Assembly (NCBI GenBank): GCA_027858145.1
Contig: JAQIDF010000073.1
Coordinates: 1-6,848, forward strand
Reading direction: 5' to 3'
Length of the DNA stretch: 6,848 nucleotides
From: Prolixibacteraceae bacterium
GTDB taxonomy: Bacteria > Bacteroidota > Bacteroidia > Bacteroidales > Prolixibacteraceae
The notes below the pieces were generated by a model. The model was not told the DNA's origin, did no database searches, and worked only from the letters and a program-made list of their open reading frames with translations. The first letter of the stretch is position 1, and every line of letters begins with the position of its first letter. The translations under genes and the position numbers were made by a program. Positions 4,832 through 6,848 of this stretch are shown piece by piece.

Positions 4832-6781
4832 ATGGATAGAAATACAACAATAGGTCTAGTGATGATTTTTGCTGTTCTGATAGGGTTCAGCTATCTGAAC
4901 AGGCCATCGCAGGACGAAATTGAGGAAGCTAAACAACGACGTGATTCAATTGAGTTTGTTCAACAACAGTTGCAAGAAGAGTTGGCTGAACAGGAACAAA
5001 AGAAAAAGGAAGAACAACAAACCGTTGAAAAATCGGCAACCCCAGACGACGCTGAGAATGTTGATGAAGAAATGAAAACGCTTTATGGCGATTTTAGCGT
5101 GTCGGCACAAGGTGAAGAAGAATATATAACGCTTGAAAACAATCTTCTGCGTGTTCAGATTTCAACAAAAGGTGGCAGGATTTATTCGGTTGAACTGAAA
5201 AACTATAAACGTCACGATTCTACTGATTTAATATTAATTGAACCTGATAAATCTGTACACAATCTATCATTCTTTGCTCAAAACCGTAGCATTAAAACCG
5301 ACGATTTGTTTTTTGAGCCTCAGGTTAGTGAAAAGCTGGTGGAGGTTGATGGCCCTCAAGTGCCGGTAGGCCGTGAAGGACGTATAAAGTTTAATGAAGA
5401 AAATCCGGGTGAAAGCAATGAGTTGGTTATGCGCTTAAATGCAGGGCAGGGGCGTTATATCGACTATGTTTATACAATAAAGCATAACTCGTATGTGGTA
5501 GATTACGATATTCGTATGAATGGGATGGATGAAATTATCAATACCAATACGGGGTATTTGAACTTTAATTTCAATTACGAAGTACCGCGTCAGGAGCGTC
5601 CGTCAAAGTTTGGTGAAGACCGCTACACTACAATGTATTACAAGTTTAAAGATGCTGAGCTTGATGACCTGAGTCAAAATAAAGATGACCAGGAATCGCT
5701 CAATACGCCTATAAAATGGATTGGCTATAAACAACTTTTCTTCTCAACAGTGATTATGGCCGATGATGCATTTGATAATGCTGAAATATCGTCGGATAGA
5801 TTTGATGAAGATGATTCAGATTATCTGGCTTATTTTTCGTCAGATATTGGCCTGGCATTCGATTCACGTCAGGAAAGAGATTATGGAATGTCGTTTTATT
5901 TTGGGCCTAACCACTATCAAACGCTTAAAGAACATGGCTACGACCTTGAGAAACTTATTAACCTTGGCTGGCCGGTAGTGCGTGAGGTTAACAAGTTTAT
6001 CATTATTCCTACATTTAACTTTTTACGGCGTTACATCGATAATTTTGGGCTTATTATACTCATCCTCACGGTGATGATACGATTGATTGTATTTCCTTTT
6101 ACTTATAAATCATACGTGTCTCAGGCTAAAATGAAAGCTTTAAAACCTGAAATTGATGAGATAAGCAAGAAGTATCCGAAGGATAAGGCAATGGAGAAGC
6201 AGCAGGCAACCATGGCTTTGTATAAAAAAGTTGGCGTCAGCCCGATGGGAGGGTGTTTGCCTATGTTGTTCCAGTTCCCTTTTCTTATTGCGATGTTTTA
6301 TTTCTACCCTGGGTCAATTGAGTTGCGCCAGGAAAGTTTTCTGTGGGCAACCGACCTGTCAACTTATGACACATTTATAAACCTGCCATTTACTGTTCCG
6401 TTTGGATATGGTGACCATGTTAGCTTGTTTACTTTGTTAATGGCAATTACCACAATGGTGCAAACCAGACTTCAGGGACAAACACAAGATACCAGTGCAA
6501 TGCCGGGTATGAAATATATGATGTATTTTATGCCGATTTTCTTGTTGTTCATACTTAACTCTTATGCAGCTGGATTGAGCTATTATTATTTCCTTGCGAA
6601 CTTGTTTACAATAGGTCAAACGTATATTATTCGTAAAACAATTGATGAGGGTAAGGTACGTGCTCAGTTGCTGGCAAATAAGAAAAAGCCGGGAAAGAAA
6701 AAGAAATCCGGATTCCAGAAACGCCTTGAAGATATGCAAAGGAAGCAGGAAAATCTGACCCGCCAGAAAAAGAAAAAGTAA
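4832..6781 (+). CDS. yidC: Membrane protein insertase YidC (Oxa1 family)
   Basis: YidC inserts and folds inner-membrane proteins, alone or with SecYEG. The 649-residue product begins with one N-terminal membrane anchor (residues 6-22). A charged, Glu/Gln-rich, probably coiled-coil linker follows (28-66), then a large periplasmic domain (about 80-375). The conserved Oxa1 core comes next: a membrane segment at about 403-423 with the groove arginine R417 (MIRLIVFPF), a charged cytoplasmic hairpin (about 430-468), a segment at 474-493 (PMGGCLPMLFQFPF start), and further segments at about 528-545, 563-580 and 582-600. The C-terminus (617-649) is very basic, with 16 Lys or Arg in 33 residues, as expected for ribosome contact. 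The start is the ATG directly after an in-frame TAA at 4829-4831. The 19-bp gap with no terminator indicates co-transcription with pyrG. All core elements look intact. Confidence 0.97.
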   Translation: MDRNTTIGLVMIFAVLIGFSYLNRPSQDEIEEAKQRRDSIEFVQQQLQEELAEQEQKKKEEQQTVEKSATPDDAENVDEEMKTLYGDFSVSAQGEEEYITLENNLLRVQISTKGGRIYSVELKNYKRHDSTDLILIEPDKSVHNLSFFAQNRSIKTDDLFFEPQVSEKLVEVDGPQVPVGREGRIKFNEENPGESNELVMRLNAGQGRYIDYVYTIKHNSYVVDYDIRMNGMDEIINTNTGYLNFNFNYEVPRQERPSKFGEDRYTTMYYKFKDAELDDLSQNKDDQESLNTPIKWIGYKQLFFSTVIMADDAFDNAEISSDRFDEDDSDYLAYFSSDIGLAFDSRQERDYGMSFYFGPNHYQTLKEHGYDLEKLINLGWPVVREVNKFIIIPTFNFLRRYIDNFGLIILILTVMIRLIVFPFTYKSYVSQAKMKALKPEIDEISKKYPKDKAMEKQQATMALYKKVGVSPMGGCLPMLFQFPFLIAMFYFYPGSIELRQESFLWATDLSTYDTFINLPFTVPFGYGDHVSLFTLLMAITTMVQTRLQGQTQDTSAMPGMKYMMYFMPIFLLFILNSYAAGLSYYYFLANLFTIGQTYIIRKTIDEGKVRAQLLANKKKPGKKKKSGFQKRLEDMQRKQENLTRQKKKK

Positions 6782-6806
6782 GATTTTATAGTTCAAATGA
6801 TAATTG

Positions 6807-6848
6807 AAAGCTGCTTAATTTATTTTGGGCAGCTTTTTTATTTTTTTA
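6807..6848 (+). terminator. Intrinsic terminator of the pyrG-yidC operon
   Basis: AAAGCTGC (6807-6814) pairs perfectly with GCAGCTTT (6829-6836) around a 14-base loop. T runs follow at 6834-6839 and 6841-6847. It starts 25 bp after the yidC stop codon and marks the probable end of the operon; the window stops here, so a following gene cannot be judged. Confidence 0.8.

Overview
The window looks like chromosomal DNA from a member of the Bacteroidota, probably a Bacteroidales or Marinilabiliales-type organism. This rests on three things. The DNA is AT-rich. Two promoters fit the Bacteroidota pattern (TTTG-like -33 box, 19 bp, TAnnTTTG-like -7 box), and gene starts lack clear Shine-Dalgarno sequences. 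The three large proteins (a multi-repeat DUF349 protein, CTP synthase, and a YidC with an extended periplasmic part) are of the kind found in that phylum. The genus cannot be fixed from sequence alone.

Region 1-768 has no complete gene but is full of structure. At the left edge, on the minus strand, are the first 31 codons of a response-regulator receiver domain. Next, on the plus-strand coordinates, come a roughly 165-bp near-symmetrical palindrome (151-314), a degenerate 7-bp tandem repeat (336-371), and a set of (T/A)GACA sites (381-449). A sigma-54-type promoter (461-475) follows. It reads into the in-frame C-terminal end of a small heat shock protein (Hsp20/alpha-crystallin) that has lost its start and most of its domain (487-606). 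An intrinsic terminator closes the unit (628-656). The likely history is a sigma-54-dependent hsp20 gene gutted by an internal deletion, with promoter and terminator left in place.

Region 657-3074 is a single-gene unit: a housekeeping promoter, a 753-residue DUF349-repeat protein with a long acidic disordered N-terminus, and a strong terminator.

Region 3075-6848 is a two-gene operon. A palindrome and a Bacteroidota promoter precede pyrG (CTP synthase), which must start at a TTG codon. After 19 bp comes yidC (membrane protein insertase), and a terminator lies at the right edge. The pairing joins nucleotide synthesis to membrane protein insertion in one transcript; no functional link is implied beyond shared growth-related expression. 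The large genes look ordinary. The interest lies in the first 660 bases.
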